Source of the DNA: Shimia_B sp039198835
GTDB taxonomy: Bacteria; Pseudomonadota; Alphaproteobacteria; Rhodobacterales; Rhodobacteraceae
Direction of reading: 5' to 3'
Length of the DNA: 12,929 nt
Assembly: GCA_039198835.1 (NCBI GenBank)
Contig: JBCCTH010000067.1
Coordinates: 1-12,929, forward strand
In this document: one piece after another, positions 7,009-12,929 of the stretch
Numbering within the stretch: the stretch's first letter is position 1
Layout of the letters: each line of letters begins with the position of its first letter
The notes under the pieces: generated by a model
What the model was told of the DNA's origin: nothing
Seen by the model: only the letters and a program-made list of their open reading frames with translations
Database searches by the model: none
Translations under genes and position numbers: made by a program

Positions 7009-8109
7009 ATGACCCTATCTATCCTCATCTTGCCCGGTGATGGGATCGGCCCCGAGGTGATGGCGGAGGTCCGCAAGATCATCGATTGGATGATCAGCCA
7101 GGGGCATGACTTCACGGTGAGCGAAGACCTCGTCGGTGGCGCGGCTTTTGACGCCCACGGCACGCCGCTCGCCGACGCGACGCTCGACAAAGCACAAAGC
7201 GCAGACGCCGTTCTGCTCGGCGCGGTGGGCGGGCCAAAATATGATGCGCTCGATTTCTCTGTGAAGCCGGAGCGCGGGCTCTTGCGCTTGCGCAAAGAGA
7301 TGGATCTCTTCGCCAATCTGAGGCCCGCACAGTGCTTTGACGCGCTCGCGGATTTCTCTTCGCTCAAGCGCGATGTCGTCGCGGGCCTCGATATCATGAT
7401 CGTGCGCGAGCTCACCTCCGGCGTCTATTTCGGTGAGCCCCGCGGGATCATGGAAGAAGGCAACGAGCGCGTGGGCATCAATACGCAGCGCTACACCGAA
7501 AGCGAGATTGCGCGCGTCGCGCGATCTTCCTTCGAGCTTGCCCGGCGCAGGCAAAACAAGGTCTGCTCCATGGAGAAAGCCAATGTCATGGAATCCGGCA
7601 TTCTCTGGCGCGATGTGGTGAGCGAGGTGCATGCGGCCGAATATGCCGATGTCGAGCTGTCGCACATGTATGCCGATGCGGGCGCGATGCAGCTTGTCCG
7701 CGCGCCCAAGCAGTTCGACGTCATCGTCACAGACAATCTCTTCGGCGATCTTTTATCCGATGCCGCCGCGATGCTGACCGGATCGCTGGGCATGTTGCCA
7801 TCGGCTTCGCTCGGGTTGGCGATGGAAAACGGGCGGCCCAAGGCGCTTTATGAACCGGTCCATGGCTCTGCGCCTGACATTGCCGGTCAGGCAAAGGCCA
7901 ATCCCTGCGCCTGCATCCTGAGCTTTGCCATGGCGCTGCGCTATTCTTTTGACATGGGCGCAGAGGCGACCCGGCTTGAGCGCGCGGTCGAAGAGGTTTT
8001 GGCGCAGGGCGTTCGGACGCCTGATCTGATGCAGCGCGACGGCGGAAGCCCGGCGACAACCGCCGAGATGGGCGATGCTGTCTTGGCGGCTTTCGCGGCG
8101 TCGGCCTGA
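7009..8109 (+). CDS. leuB: 3-isopropylmalate dehydrogenase
   Basis: Oxidises and decarboxylates 3-isopropylmalate to 2-oxoisocaproate with NAD+, the step after LeuCD in leucine synthesis. The 366 residues match the family length. Motifs: LPGDGIGPEV at the start; ELTSGVYFGEPRG with the catalytic Tyr140; MEKANVM with the catalytic Lys190; metal-binding Asp223 (HMYADAG), Asp247 and Asp251 (NLFGDLLSD), with the same spacing as in characterised IPMDHs; the LTGSLGMLPSASLG loop; and EPVHGSAPDIAG near the nucleotide site. The frame is open back to 6784, but ATG at 7009 begins the conserved N-terminus (MTLSILILPGDG) and follows AGGAG by seven bases. The 133 bases before it probably carry their own promoter; I see no clear one. 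A short hairpin (8111-8127) follows. Confidence 0.97.
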   Translation: MTLSILILPGDGIGPEVMAEVRKIIDWMISQGHDFTVSEDLVGGAAFDAHGTPLADATLDKAQSADAVLLGAVGGPKYDALDFSVKPERGLLRLRKEMDLFANLRPAQCFDALADFSSLKRDVVAGLDIMIVRELTSGVYFGEPRGIMEEGNERVGINTQRYTESEIARVARSSFELARRRQNKVCSMEKANVMESGILWRDVVSEVHAAEYADVELSHMYADAGAMQLVRAPKQFDVIVTDNLFGDLLSDAAAMLTGSLGMLPSASLGLAMENGRPKALYEPVHGSAPDIAGQAKANPCACILSFAMALRYSFDMGAEATRLERAVEEVLAQGVRTPDLMQRDGGSPATTAEMGDAVLAAFAASA

Positions 8110-8110
8110 A

Positions 8111-8127
8111 GCCACGGGGCCTGTGGC
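8111..8127 (+). terminator. Small hairpin directly after leuB
   Basis: GCCAC (8111-8115) and GTGGC (8123-8127) form a five-base stem with a seven-base loop, starting two bases after the leuB stop. No T-run follows, so it may only stabilise the 3' end. Weak evidence. Confidence 0.22.
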
Positions 8128-8167
8128 GGGGCCTGCGGCGTCAGACCCGCGCGAAAGTCCCAAAGCG

Positions 8168-8186
8168 GTAAGAAAGCATTAACCAT
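8168..8186 (+). promoter_or_regulatory. CtrA-box-like site upstream of the unknown helical protein
   Basis: GTAA, seven bases (GAAAGCA), then TTAACCAT. This matches the alphaproteobacterial CtrA consensus TTAA-N7-TTAAC at all but the first base, and TTAACCAT is itself a known CtrA half-site form. It lies 47 bases before the preferred start of the next gene. A short match like this can occur by chance, but AT-rich words are rare in this GC-rich stretch. Confidence 0.35.
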
Positions 8187-8232
8187 GCGCGCCCTAGGCT
8201 CAGGCTCGAAGCCTATGGAAAAGGTGGTGCCC

Positions 8233-8838
8233 ATGACTGTCGCGTTAGAGCCGCAAAACGACCCTTTTATCGCCGTTGATGCCGATGTCTCCGCTGTGCT
8301 CGCCGGGGCTGGCGCGCTTTTATGTGCCAAGTCCCTTGATCAATGCAGCCGGGCCGAGGAAGCGCTTTGGCAGGCGCGCGCAACCGATCTTTCTATCGCG
8401 TTGAACGACGGCTTTGAGGCGCTTCTCGTGCCCGCTGACATTCGCTTGAGCCCGGGGGCGCGCATTCTGTGCGAGCGGGCTGCCCAAGCGCTCTTGAAGC
8501 TCTCGCGCGCCATGGCTTGCATCGGCCCCAGTGATCGCCACGCCATCGCGCGCGCGCTCTACAGCTTGCGCCAACAGGTCAGACCCAAGATCGATGCAGC
8601 CGCCGCCGCGCTTCGCGACGCATGTCTGAGTGCGCTTCGGCGGCGCGAGGCCGCGCTCGCGCTCGAAGTCGAAGCGCTGAAAATGCGGCTCGAGGCGCGC
8701 GCTGCTCTCGCGCCGAAAGCACATTTGCGCGCTATCCCGCTCGCGCCAGTGGCTGCCGTGCCGCTCGCTGACGAAACGGAGCGCGCGTGCCAGGAAGAAA
8801 AGCAGAGCCGCGGTCGCTTTATCGCCAGCGCGCTCTGA
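8233..8838 (+). CDS. Hypothetical helical protein, 201 residues
   Basis: I do not recognise this family. The protein is rich in Ala, Leu, Arg and Glu. Residues about 75-155 look like long helices, probably coiled coil (for example LRRREAALALEVEALKMRLE), and the C-terminus is a Pro/Ala linker followed by a charged tail. There is no signal peptide and no membrane segment, so it should be cytoplasmic. ATG at 8233 follows AAGGTGG by five bases. ATG at 8185 lies inside the CtrA-like TTAACCAT, and ATG at 8215 directly follows a small hairpin (AGGCT-CGA-AGCCT, 8202-8214), so both are less likely. It sits 64 bases before the transporter gene on the same strand. The GC-rich third-codon positions and lack of stops support it as a real gene. 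Confidence 0.6.
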   Translation: MTVALEPQNDPFIAVDADVSAVLAGAGALLCAKSLDQCSRAEEALWQARATDLSIALNDGFEALLVPADIRLSPGARILCERAAQALLKLSRAMACIGPSDRHAIARALYSLRQQVRPKIDAAAAALRDACLSALRRREAALALEVEALKMRLEARAALAPKAHLRAIPLAPVAAVPLADETERACQEEKQSRGRFIASAL

Positions 8839-8902
8839 GGCGGCCGCGCCTTTTCTGCTTGGGCCGAACAAGGTATAGCGAGGCCATCCAAGGGGCCAAG
8901 TT

Positions 8903-9925
8903 ATGTCGTCCAATTCTCGCGCTGTCCTTTTGGCGCTTCTCGCCTTCGCCCTTTTCGCGACCCATGATGTGATCGTAAAAATTCTGGGGGTTGATTACGC
9001 GGCTTTCCAGATCGTCTTTTTCTCGGTCCTGTTCAGCTTTCCGGTCGCCGCCCTTCTTCTTTTGCGTGATCAGACCACTGGCACGCTGATCCCCCGTCAC
9101 CCCTGGTGGGTGATGGCGCGCACGGGAGCCGCTGTCATCACCGGCGCGAGCGCGTTTTATGCATTCTCGGTTTTGCCGCTGGCGCAAACCTACGCGATCC
9201 TGTTTGCCTCTCCGCTGCTGATTACACTCCTCGCGATCCCGATCCTGGGAGAGAAAGTCGGCATAAGGCGGGGGATCGCTGTCATCGTGGGGCTTTGCGG
9301 TGTCTTCGTGGTGTTGCGCCCCGGCGCAACCGATCTCGGCCCCGGCCATCTTGCGGCGATGATCTGTGCGATTTCAGGGTCGTTTGCGTCCATCGTGGTG
9401 CGCAAGATCGGCCGCGAGGAGCGCTCGATCGTCCTTATCCTCTATCCGCTCATGGCCAATTTCATTTTGATGGGCGCGCTGATGCCCGTGGTCTATGTGC
9501 CGATGCCTGTCGAGCATTTGGGGCTCTTCTTCGCGGTTGCCGCCTTGGCCATGGTGGCGATGCTCCTTCTCATCGCGGCCTACAAGGCGGGCGAGGCGGC
9601 GATTGTCGCGCCGATGCAATATTCCCAGATCCTTTGGGCGACGATCTTTGGCCTGCTCTTTTTCGGAGAACGCCCGGCCTGGACAACTGCGCTGGGCGCG
9701 GCGATCATCATTGCGTCGGGCCTCTACATCGTGCTGCGCGAAAGCCGCAAAGGCGCGGAAACAACCGCGCCCGTTCTGCGCACCCGGTCGCGCTTTGAGA
9801 CGGGCACGGTGCCCCGCGTCAGCGATGTCATGCGCGTCCAAGGCCAGACACCGCCCCACGCGCCCCCCTCTGGCGAGCCCCCTGCCAAACCCCCATCGAT
9901 GCGCGGTCTGCCCGGCAGAGGCTAG
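8903..9925 (+). CDS. DMT-family transporter with two EamA domains
   Basis: A member of the drug/metabolite transporter superfamily, with ten predicted membrane helices over about residues 5-285, arranged as two five-helix EamA repeats. Typical features are the FATHDVIVKIL start of helix 1, ASAFYAFSVLPLAQTYAILF in the middle of repeat one, the end-of-repeat block PILGEKVGIRRGIAVIVGL, and its counterpart FGERPAWTTALGAAIIIASG in repeat two. It should export small metabolites across the inner membrane; the substrate cannot be read from sequence. After the last helix comes a cytoplasmic tail of about 55 residues, rich in Pro and Arg, longer than in many relatives. ATG at 8903 is preceded by AAGGGG at a long distance. 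The tRNA-Pro gene starts 52 bases after the stop. Confidence 0.93.
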   Translation: MSSNSRAVLLALLAFALFATHDVIVKILGVDYAAFQIVFFSVLFSFPVAALLLLRDQTTGTLIPRHPWWVMARTGAAVITGASAFYAFSVLPLAQTYAILFASPLLITLLAIPILGEKVGIRRGIAVIVGLCGVFVVLRPGATDLGPGHLAAMICAISGSFASIVVRKIGREERSIVLILYPLMANFILMGALMPVVYVPMPVEHLGLFFAVAALAMVAMLLLIAAYKAGEAAIVAPMQYSQILWATIFGLLFFGERPAWTTALGAAIIIASGLYIVLRESRKGAETTAPVLRTRSRFETGTVPRVSDVMRVQGQTPPHAPPSGEPPAKPPSMRGLPGRG

Positions 9926-9977
9926 CCCAAAACCCCTTGCAAAGCCCCAACCCCAAAGCTACTCCCCGCGCCACGGT

Positions 9978-10054
9978 CGGAGTGTAGCTCAGCCTGGTAG
10001 AGCACTGTCTTCGGGAGGCAGGGGTCGTGAGTTCGAATCTCGCCACTCCGACCA
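9978..10054 (+). tRNA. tRNA-Pro (anticodon CGG)
   Basis: A full cloverleaf is visible. Acceptor arms CGGAGTG (9978-9984) and CACTCCG (10044-10050) pair perfectly; the D arm has GCTC/GAGC; the anticodon stem CTGTC/GGCAG holds loop TTCGGGA, giving anticodon CGG, which reads the proline codon CCG; the T arm GTGAG/CTCGC holds TTCGAAT. The discriminator base is A and CCA is encoded (10052-10054). Confidence 0.97.
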
Positions 10055-10070
10055 ATCTTGTCTTGTGTTC

Positions 10071-10086
10071 AAGCCCCTGGGGTTTT
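10071..10086 (+). terminator. Probable terminator after tRNA-Pro
   Basis: AAGCCC (10071-10076) can pair with GGGTTT (10080-10085, one G-U pair) around a three-base loop, and the T-run begins at once (TTTT, 10083-10086). It lies 17 bases after the tRNA 3' end. The stem is short, so strength is uncertain. The rest of the convergent gap up to 10195 holds nothing I can name. Confidence 0.45.
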
Positions 10087-10195
10087 CTGAGAGCCATACC
10101 TGTTGGCGGACCTAGACTTCTGCAAACCCAAGCTTTCTACAATGGTCCCGACATTTTCCGGCACGGATGGTTGGAGGCAATGTATTAGGAAGCAC

Positions 10196-10672
10196 CTAAC
10201 TCTCTGTGTCTGAGAGTAATTTCCTCAGAGCACCGCGAAACGCCTCACGCTCACCATCACCCAACACCTCCGCAACGCGGTTTTCAATCAGCCGTATTTG
10301 CAGAGCTGCGATGGAGCGCCATCGCTGACCCTTTTCAGTAATCTTCACGATCTTGTCGCGCTGGCTGTCAGGGTCCCGGCCGACCGAGATCATATCGTGT
10401 TCGACGAGCCTATCCACGGCCTGCTGAGCGGCCTGGCGAGAAAACCCCATCTCCCGGTGGATCATCGATAGCTTCACGGTTCTCCCCCGTAGCTGACCGA
10501 ACACGCGCATGTCAGCAGGTCGGATTGCGGCAAACTCTGTTTCGGCGCGAGCATCGTCCATCCGGGCATTCCAATGCGCGAGGAGCGTCATCATCATGCC
10601 CTTGATGTTCTGCCCAAGGAAATCGTCGTCCTTTTTATCAATCATGATTGACAAAATATCCTCACTGCTCAC
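10196..10672 (-). CDS. MarR-family transcriptional regulator
   Basis: A winged-helix dimeric repressor of the MarR type, cytoplasmic, binding palindromic operators near its own promoter. The 158 residues fit the family. The helix-turn-helix region is about residues 70-97 (LSMIHREMGFSRQAAQQAVD leading to RLVEHDMI), followed by the wing with DPDSQRDKIVKITEKG, where the Asp-x-Arg-Asp pattern is the family hallmark. GTG at 10672 gives the full frame; ATG at 10645 would give 149 residues and would lie inside the left dyad. The gene diverges from the multicopper oxidase, with start codons about 36 bases apart, and two matching dyads cover this interval (10635-10654, 10673-10692). The regulator therefore probably controls both genes. 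The inducer is unknown; copper or an oxidase substrate is only a guess. A hairpin (ACTCTC/GAGAGT, 10199-10217) overlaps its last codons. Confidence 0.93.
   Translation of the reverse strand: MSSEDILSIMIDKKDDDFLGQNIKGMMMTLLAHWNARMDDARAETEFAAIRPADMRVFGQLRGRTVKLSMIHREMGFSRQAAQQAVDRLVEHDMISVGRDPDSQRDKIVKITEKGQRWRSIAALQIRLIENRVAEVLGDGEREAFRGALRKLLSDTES
10635..10654. promoter_or_regulatory. Operator dyad 1, probable MarR site
   Basis: TTATCAATCATGATTGACAA is a near-perfect palindrome: only one base pair of the ten breaks the symmetry, and two more flanking T/A pairs extend it. It shares both heptamers (TTATCAA and TTGACAA, six bases apart) with dyad 2. It overlaps the ATG at 10645 of the MarR gene. 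TTGACA at 10648-10653 is also a perfect -35 hexamer for transcription toward the oxidase. Confidence 0.75.
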
Positions 10673-10692
10673 TTATCAACCTGAATTGACAA
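10673..10692. promoter_or_regulatory. Operator dyad 2, probable MarR site
   Basis: TTATCAA, six bases (CCTGAA), TTGACAA: the same heptamers and spacing as dyad 1, though the inner six bases are not symmetric. Its centre is 38 bases from that of dyad 1 and it lies 15 bases before the oxidase ATG. A bound dimer here would block the oxidase ribosome-binding region or promoter. Confidence 0.72.
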
Positions 10693-10707
10693 GATTTGGA
10701 GAGCCCA

Positions 10708-11664
10708 ATGGACCGGCGGACATTCCTTATGACGACCGGGGCCGGAGCGTTAGGGGCCAGTGGTGGAATGCTGTGGGCCCAAAGCTCGGCCCAACCACTG
10801 CGCCTCATCCCGATGACCGATCTCATCGGCGGGGTTGATCGTCGCATCCTTCTATCGCTTGGCCCTTCCACCCATGATTTCGGGAATGGGGCCGCAAGCG
10901 AGACATTCGGGATCAGCAATAGCTATCTCGGCCCGGTCATCCGGGCAAAACAGGGGCAAACTCTTCCGTTCGATGTGGCCAATAACATCGGCGATGTTTC
11001 GACGATCCACTGGCACGGGCTGCATATACCCGGTGATGTGGATGGTGGTCCCCATCAGGAGATCGAGCACGGGGCGGTTTGGTCTCCGGATGTGCCGATC
11101 GTTCAACACGCTTCGATGAATTGGTTTCATTCTCACACGCACGGAAAGACAGCGCAGCAGACCTATAAGGGTCTGGCCGGTGTGCTTCTCGTCGAGGACG
11201 ATGCCAGCCTCGATGCCGATCTGCCAATGACTTACGGTGTCGATGATTTCGTATTGGTCCTTCAGGACAAGACATTCGCTGCCAATGGACAAATGACCTA
11301 TGAGTTGACAGGCGAGGTGTTCGAGGACGGGTATGAGGGCGATACCATGGTCATCAACGGGGCCATCGCGCCTGCCTCGCAGGCGGTGCCCGCCGGGTTG
11401 GTGCGTCTGCGTATTCTGAATGCGTGCAACGCCTGTTTCCTTGAGCTTTCGATGCAGACGGGGCCGATGACCGTGATCGCGTCGGATGGGGGGTTTTTGT
11501 CTGCCCCGGTTGAGGCCGAGAGCATCGTGATGGCTCCAGGCGAACGATACGAGGTGCTTTTGGATCTGCGGTCCGTTCAATCCAACGCACTCAACGTCAA
11601 CCTCGATGACGAAGAAGGCGGCTTCTTCGCGAACCTGTTTGGCGCAAATCAGGCGACGACTTAA
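10708..11664 (+). CDS. Multicopper oxidase, N-terminal part (domains 1 and 2), ended by an in-frame TAA
   Basis: The N-terminal two cupredoxin domains of a CueO-like multicopper oxidase, an enzyme that oxidises Cu(I) or phenolic substrates and reduces O2 to water in the periplasm. A Tat signal is clear: DRRTFLM at the N-terminus, then a weakly hydrophobic stretch ending in WAQSSAQ. Copper motifs present are IHWHG (His101 and His103) and FHSHTHG (His141, His143, His145), which supply part of the trinuclear centre. The frame stops at TAA (11662-11664), codon 319, and continues without shift into the third domain. Alone this part lacks the type 1 copper site and half of the trinuclear ligands, so it should not be an active oxidase. 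ATG at 10708 has GGAG six bases upstream. A TTG at 10696 is possible but less likely. Confidence 0.85.
   Translation: MDRRTFLMTTGAGALGASGGMLWAQSSAQPLRLIPMTDLIGGVDRRILLSLGPSTHDFGNGAASETFGISNSYLGPVIRAKQGQTLPFDVANNIGDVSTIHWHGLHIPGDVDGGPHQEIEHGAVWSPDVPIVQHASMNWFHSHTHGKTAQQTYKGLAGVLLVEDDASLDADLPMTYGVDDFVLVLQDKTFAANGQMTYELTGEVFEDGYEGDTMVINGAIAPASQAVPAGLVRLRILNACNACFLELSMQTGPMTVIASDGGFLSAPVEAESIVMAPGERYEVLLDLRSVQSNALNVNLDDEEGGFFANLFGANQATT
11662..11664 (+). other. In-frame stop codon that splits the oxidase
   Basis: TAA separates GCG ACG ACT from TTG ACG CTG in one unbroken reading frame. The residues on both sides (NQATT and LTLIRTDEPGF) read as a single beta strand at the domain 2/3 boundary. One base change, for example CAA or GAA to TAA, would explain it. 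Confidence 0.85.
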
Positions 11665-12177
11665 TTGACGCTGATCCGAACGGATGAGCCAGGCTTCACA
11701 GGATCGATGCCAACGCAATTGGCAAATCTTGAGCCACCGAGGCCGTCAGACGCCACTGTGACGCGTTCCTTTGAACTGGAGATGGATGTGGGGGCTGACC
11801 TCGCCGCGCTCGCACTGGCGTGGGAGAACTTCTGCGGCGACGCGGGCGCGATGGCGATCAACGGGCTGCCGATGAACATGGGCCGCATCGACGAAGAAGT
11901 CCGCAAAGGTGACACTGAAATCTGGCGTATCTCAGTCGATAATCAGTTGCACCCATTCCATATTCACGGCTGCTCATTCCGCATTCTGACCGAAAACGGT
12001 GCCGAACCGCCCGCTTATGCCCAAGGTTGGAAGGACATGGTCCATGTCGACGAGGGCTGGTCTGAGGTGCTGGTTGAGTTCAACCACGAGGCCCTCGCCG
12101 ATGCGCCCTACATGTATCATTGTCATATCCTGGAGCATGAGGATTGTGGGATGATGGGGCAGTTCACGGTCACCTGA
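11665..12177 (+). pseudogene. Multicopper oxidase, C-terminal part (domain 3) after the in-frame stop
   Basis: The third cupredoxin domain of the same oxidase, about 170 residues, in the same frame as the part upstream. It carries the remaining copper ligands: HPFHIHG (codons 415-421 counted from the upstream ATG) and HCHILEHEDCGMM (codons 471-483), with the Cys and Met of the type 1 centre. The first codon after the stop is TTG, which could in principle restart translation, but no Shine-Dalgarno sequence precedes it, and the fragment has no signal peptide of its own. It is best read as the tail of a broken gene, unless the stop is read through or is a sequence error. The conserved motifs and open frame are intact, so the break looks recent. 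Confidence 0.75.
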
Positions 12178-12929
12178 GTTCCGCCATTTCGCCGCGACGA
12201 TTGAGCAGACCAGCCGACTTCCCGCCTTCTTCCATGGTTCTCATCGGAACCAGGCAGGCTTCTTAAGACTTTTGATCTCGCTGTGTTGCATGGCTTCTGG
12301 AAAGTCGCGTGCGGGGTCTACAGCGATGCAAGACGGGGCCAGTGCATCTTTCAGGTTTTTCCGCTGCTCCAGCGGCTGCCGCGCAGCCCGACTCTCTCGC
12401 CATTCGCCATTCGCCATTGGCGGCGCAGCAGTTCGCCGCGCCGTTGCCAACTCTGTTTGCGAGGCAAATGGAGCCTCCCGCTCAGGTCTGAAGGGGCGCC
12501 CGTCGCTCCGCACATGTTGGCGTTGAACGCGGGGCCTGGCCCCTGTCGGGCTTCTTCATTGGCCGGACTTTCTGAGTAAAATTGTCGGATTGACTTTGCT
12601 GAGGAAAGAACCCAACCGTAAGGGCCAAGCCAACCGCGGGTTTCGCGGCAAGCCATCCAACCAGAACCTTGAAAGGAGTTTGGCTTATAACGTGCTCCTA
12701 CCTGCCCCTGCGACCATCGCAAATGTACTGGCGAGAGGCCCTGCCACGCGCAGGGGACTTTTGTCTGCCCGCGCCATGCAGCTTTGAAAGGCCCGTTGAT
12801 GCCGGCGAACGCCGTCAGTTGAGCAGGCTATCGTGATGAGCGTCGCGCGTGCTTGTTTCATCGCGAGAACCGCAGCCCGCCCCGCCCCGGCACTGTCTCT
12901 TGTGGCCCTCGCCCAGGATTTCAGGCGCG
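12178..12929. other. No supported gene; hairpins and a short tandem repeat
   Basis: Open frames of 60-123 codons occur on both strands but overlap one another, lack good ribosome sites and resemble nothing I know. Visible structure: a dyad GATGCA/TGCATC (12325-12348, loop of 12), a perfect hairpin CCGCTG-CTC-CAGCGG (12361-12375) preceded by five T, a triple CGCCATT repeat (12398-12418), and GGGGCC-T-GGCCCC (12531-12543). It may be a relic of dispersed or decayed sequence downstream of the oxidase. The first dyad, followed by T-rich bases, could act as a weak terminator for the oxidase. Confidence 0.5.
12398..12418. repeat. Three tandem copies of CGCCATT
   Basis: Three perfect head-to-tail copies of the heptamer, followed by GGCGG, which can fold back on the last copy. 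A seven-base unit is typical of slippage-prone simple repeats. It lies outside any supported gene. Confidence 0.85.

Noticed and set aside
9106..9798. A 230-codon frame inside the transporter gene
   Set aside because: It lies in another phase of a clear ten-helix EamA transporter and has the composition of a shadow frame.
10852..11718. A 288-codon minus-strand frame opposite the oxidase
   Set aside because: It is antisense to the copper-ligand motifs of the oxidase and has no homology I recognise.
12361..12375. Hairpin CCGCTG-CTC-CAGCGG as an intrinsic terminator
   Set aside because: The T-run precedes the stem on the plus strand, and on the minus strand the stem is followed by A, so neither direction gives a terminator.
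12590..12800. A structured RNA such as RNase P RNA, because of GAGGAAAG near 12601
   Set aside because: The other conserved parts of RNase P RNA are missing, and the following bases do not match; the word alone is too short.
12836..12929. Possible start of a gene running off the right edge (ATG 12836, preceded by AGCAGG)
   Set aside because: Only 31 codons are visible, with no recognisable motif; open frames this short are expected by chance here.

Overview
The window looks like chromosomal DNA from an alphaproteobacterium of the Rhodobacterales (Roseobacter-type). The evidence is the GC-rich coding sequence, the leucine genes broken up by a membrane protein and an exonuclease/endonuclease/phosphatase-fold protein, and the style of the individual proteins. 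The species cannot be named from the sequence.

Left part (1-2234), mostly minus strand. The 5' end of rsfS (ribosome silencing factor) runs off the left edge. A 544-base stretch without a convincing gene follows and holds two copies of a roughly 157-base direct repeat. Next come a small soluble methyl-accepting-chemotaxis-like protein and an exported SOUL heme-binding-family protein.

Centre (2269-8109), plus strand: the leucine biosynthesis region, leuC - leuD - membrane protein - EEP-fold exported protein - leuB. LeuC and LeuD form isopropylmalate isomerase and LeuB is 3-isopropylmalate dehydrogenase, so both steps after LeuA are encoded here. A good sigma-70-type promoter lies about 230 bases before leuC. 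The two non-leucine genes between leuD and leuB are packed against each other, with stop and start apparently overlapping.

Right-centre (8110-10054), plus strand: an unrecognised 201-residue helical protein behind a CtrA-box-like sequence, a ten-helix EamA/DMT-type transporter, and a tRNA-Pro(CGG) gene.

Right part (10196-12177): a MarR-family regulator divergent from a Tat-exported CueO-like multicopper oxidase. Two near-identical 20-base dyads sit between and over the two start regions, 38 bases centre to centre, and are very probably the MarR operators. The oxidase frame is broken by a single in-frame TAA between the second and third cupredoxin domains, so the copper ligands are split between two open frames. 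This could be a recent nonsense mutation, readthrough, reinitiation or a sequence error.

The last 750 bases (12178-12929) show no gene I can support; they hold several hairpins and a short tandem repeat. I found no CRISPR array, no transposase and no clear undescribed defence or mobile system. The strongest leads are the paired operators and the interrupted oxidase.
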